A stretch of 64,000 nucleotides of DNA. Source: Desulfitobacterium sp050251735. Its GTDB lineage: Bacteria > Bacillota > Desulfitobacteriia > Desulfitobacteriales > Desulfitobacteriaceae. This document shows, in pieces, positions 62,814-64,000 of this stretch. The DNA is taken from positions 66,751 to 130,750 of the forward strand of contig JBFWMF010000009.1 of the NCBI GenBank assembly GCA_050251735.1, given 5' to 3'. The stretch's first letter is position 1; the number at the start of each line of letters is the position of its first letter. Under the pieces are notes generated by a model that was not told the origin of the DNA, did no database searches, and was given only the letters and a program-made list of their open reading frames with translations. The position numbers and the translations under genes were made by a program.

Positions 62814-63731
62814 CTACCTCAACTTAATTCTAGGATCAATAACCTTATAAGCAATATCCACGACTAAATTCATGAAGATAACCAACGAAGCAAGAAAGAT
62901 CGTTGTTCCCATAATCATCGTATAATCCCTGCCCGTGATTGAGCTTATGAATGAATTACCCAAACCGGGGATGGTGAAGATTTTCTCCACAACAAAGCTC
63001 CCAGTCAGTGTATAGGCCAGCAATGGTCCAAGATAAGTCACAACAGGTAAGACAGCATTGCGTAGTGCATGTTTGAAAAGCATAATCCACTTGGGAACAC
63101 CTTTACTTCTGGCTGTACGCATGTAATCTTGTCCAAGGACTTCGAGCATACTGGAACGCATGAGCCTGGAAATATAGGCAGTAGGATAAAAGGCCAGAGA
63201 AATAACGGGCATAATAAAATGCTTCCACGATGAAAGCCCATAAGTCGGCAAGAGATTTAGCTTTACACTAAGAATAATCATCAAAACTGTACCTACAACA
63301 AAGCCTGGTACAGCGATGCCGAAAGTTGAAATAATAACAATAAAATTATCGAGCCACTTGCCCCGATTTAACGCCGCTATACATCCCAGAGGAATACCAA
63401 TCGCTACTGCAAGCAAAATCGCTAGGCCACCCACTTTAGCAGAAACCTTGAAACCTGTAGCAATTAGTTCTGTGACTGTACGTCCTCTCTGCTTAATGGA
63501 GACACCTAAATCCCCCTGAGAAAGCTTCACCATGTAGTTCTTGTACTGCACGATTTTCGGTTGATCCAATCCGTATTTTGCGTTCAAGGCTTCGAGAGTC
63601 GCAGCCGAAGGCGCCTTTTCCGCTAAAAATGGTCCCCCAGGGACCATAAACATTAATGAAAACGTCAGGGTTGCTACAAGCCAAACTGTCATGATCGCCA
63701 GCAAAATCCTCTTGACAAGGTACTTAGCCAT
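62814..63731 (-). CDS. oppB: Oligopeptide ABC transporter permease OppB
   Basis: First gene of the opp operon, 305 residues, six helices; MAKYLVKRILLAIMTVWLVA at the N-terminus and EAA-like DYMRTARSKGVPKWIMLFKH. ATG follows GGGGAAAAAGGGATATGG. Confidence 0.95.
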   Translation of the reverse strand: MAKYLVKRILLAIMTVWLVATLTFSLMFMVPGGPFLAEKAPSAATLEALNAKYGLDQPKIVQYKNYMVKLSQGDLGVSIKQRGRTVTELIATGFKVSAKVGGLAILLAVAIGIPLGCIAALNRGKWLDNFIVIISTFGIAVPGFVVGTVLMIILSVKLNLLPTYGLSSWKHFIMPVISLAFYPTAYISRLMRSSMLEVLGQDYMRTARSKGVPKWIMLFKHALRNAVLPVVTYLGPLLAYTLTGSFVVEKIFTIPGLGNSFISSITGRDYTMIMGTTIFLASLVIFMNLVVDIAYKVIDPRIKLR

Positions 63732-63808
63732 ATCCCTTTTTCCCCTCCATAAATTATTAATTTCTTTTTAGATCTCACCTTATCGACATTTAGAGCACTC
63801 AATGCTAA

Positions 63809-63837
63809 ATTTTACACTGCAGAAAATAATGAGTCAA
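63809..63837 (-). promoter_or_regulatory. Promoter of the opp operon
   Basis: On the minus strand TTGACT (63837-63832), a 17-base spacer and TAAAAT (63814-63809). Confidence 0.78.
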
Positions 63838-63892
63838 GTCAAGAAAACCCTTTTCCTTTAAATACATATAGTGACTTAATTTCCAAACTAAG

Positions 63893-63950
63893 TTCCACCC
63901 CTTCACTTTGGAAAGTGGAATTTAATTTGGGAAGATTAAAGGGTGGAATT
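63893..63950. repeat. Inverted and direct repeats upstream of the opp promoter
   Basis: TTCCACCC (63893-63900) is complementary to GGGTGGAA (63941-63948), and a third related copy AAAGTGGAATT lies between at 63912-63922. About 55 bases upstream of the opp -35. Possible regulator site or an RNA structure of a neighbouring transcript; nothing else seen to the window end. Confidence 0.45.
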
Positions 63951-64000
63951 CACTCAGACAAATAGGTTATATTGGGATAGCTGTGTCCCGGTAGAAAGAA

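Noticed and set aside
1..64000. CRISPR arrays, insertion sequences, prophage, integrons, rRNA
   Set aside because: No regularly spaced repeats, transposase or integrase motifs, or rRNA core sequences were seen on reading through; the two tRNA genes show no adjacent integrase.

Overview
The window looks like a chromosomal core region of a low-to-mid GC, Gram-positive, endospore-forming member of the Firmicutes (Clostridia class). Sequence support: strong GGAGG-type ribosome binding sites with many GTG/TTG starts, consensus sigma-A promoters, an alpha/beta small acid-soluble spore protein, and homologues of SpoVB, SpoVR, PrkA, YhbH and PdaB. A Desulfitobacterium-like (Peptococcaceae) host is my inference from overall protein flavour, not something I could test. 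I see no rRNA, CRISPR array, insertion sequence, phage or integrase; this is housekeeping DNA rather than a transferred island.

Layout. 1-9.6 kb: truncated M3 oligopeptidase, a viroplasmin-RNase H protein, an M50 membrane protease, a PD-(D/E)XK/XPD-type helicase fusion, an aminotransferase, a Toprim protein, a KapD-like exonuclease and an M48 protease, all on the minus strand. 9.7-16.9 kb: YdcZ-type exporter, tandem DUF1540 protein, FtsK/SpoIIIE, YdjM-type membrane protein, BON protein, PHP phosphoesterase. 16.9-22.2 kb: tRNA-Trp with a perfect promoter, a 41-aa ORF, a sigma-54-activator-like protein that has lost key motifs, an EF-G paralogue and isoaspartyl dipeptidase. 22.5-36.6 kb: SpoVB, SASP, folE-ypmA-surE, a TPR protein, RlmI-like methyltransferase plus Fur, M28 peptidase, a degenerate PLD-like lipoprotein, histidine phosphatase, a 6S RNA, a winged-helix/coiled-coil protein, TIGR04086 and FmdE-like proteins. 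36.6-41.8 kb: a candidate small RNA, a long FtsA-like ATPase, phosphofructokinase with an adjoining truncated DnaA paralogue, and cyclophilin. 41.8-45 kb: znuA-znuC-znuB-zur metal uptake operon on the plus strand. 45-50.2 kb: prkA-yhbH-spoVR-dedA. 50.3-56.4 kb: small protein, cobO with two uncharacterised partners, PdaB, a TPR protein, YitT-type transporter. 56.4-58 kb: tiny Gly/aromatic-rich ORF, tRNA-Arg(CCG), tmk, and a hairpin-rich gap ending in a plus-strand terminator. 58-64 kb: oppB-C-D-F-A oligopeptide transporter operon with a clear promoter.

How it fits together. Several units are textbook operons (znu/zur, opp, prkA/yhbH/spoVR, folE/ypmA/surE). The less ordinary content is scattered: three non-coding RNA loci (6S; a CU-rich candidate sRNA; a hairpin-rich candidate RNA), a DnaA paralogue lacking domains I-II, an enhancer-binding-type regulator without GAFTGA or arginine finger, a PLD-fold lipoprotein without HKD catalytic residues, and an FtsA-like protein with a repeat-rich C-terminal half. 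I did not find a multi-gene defence or mobile system here.
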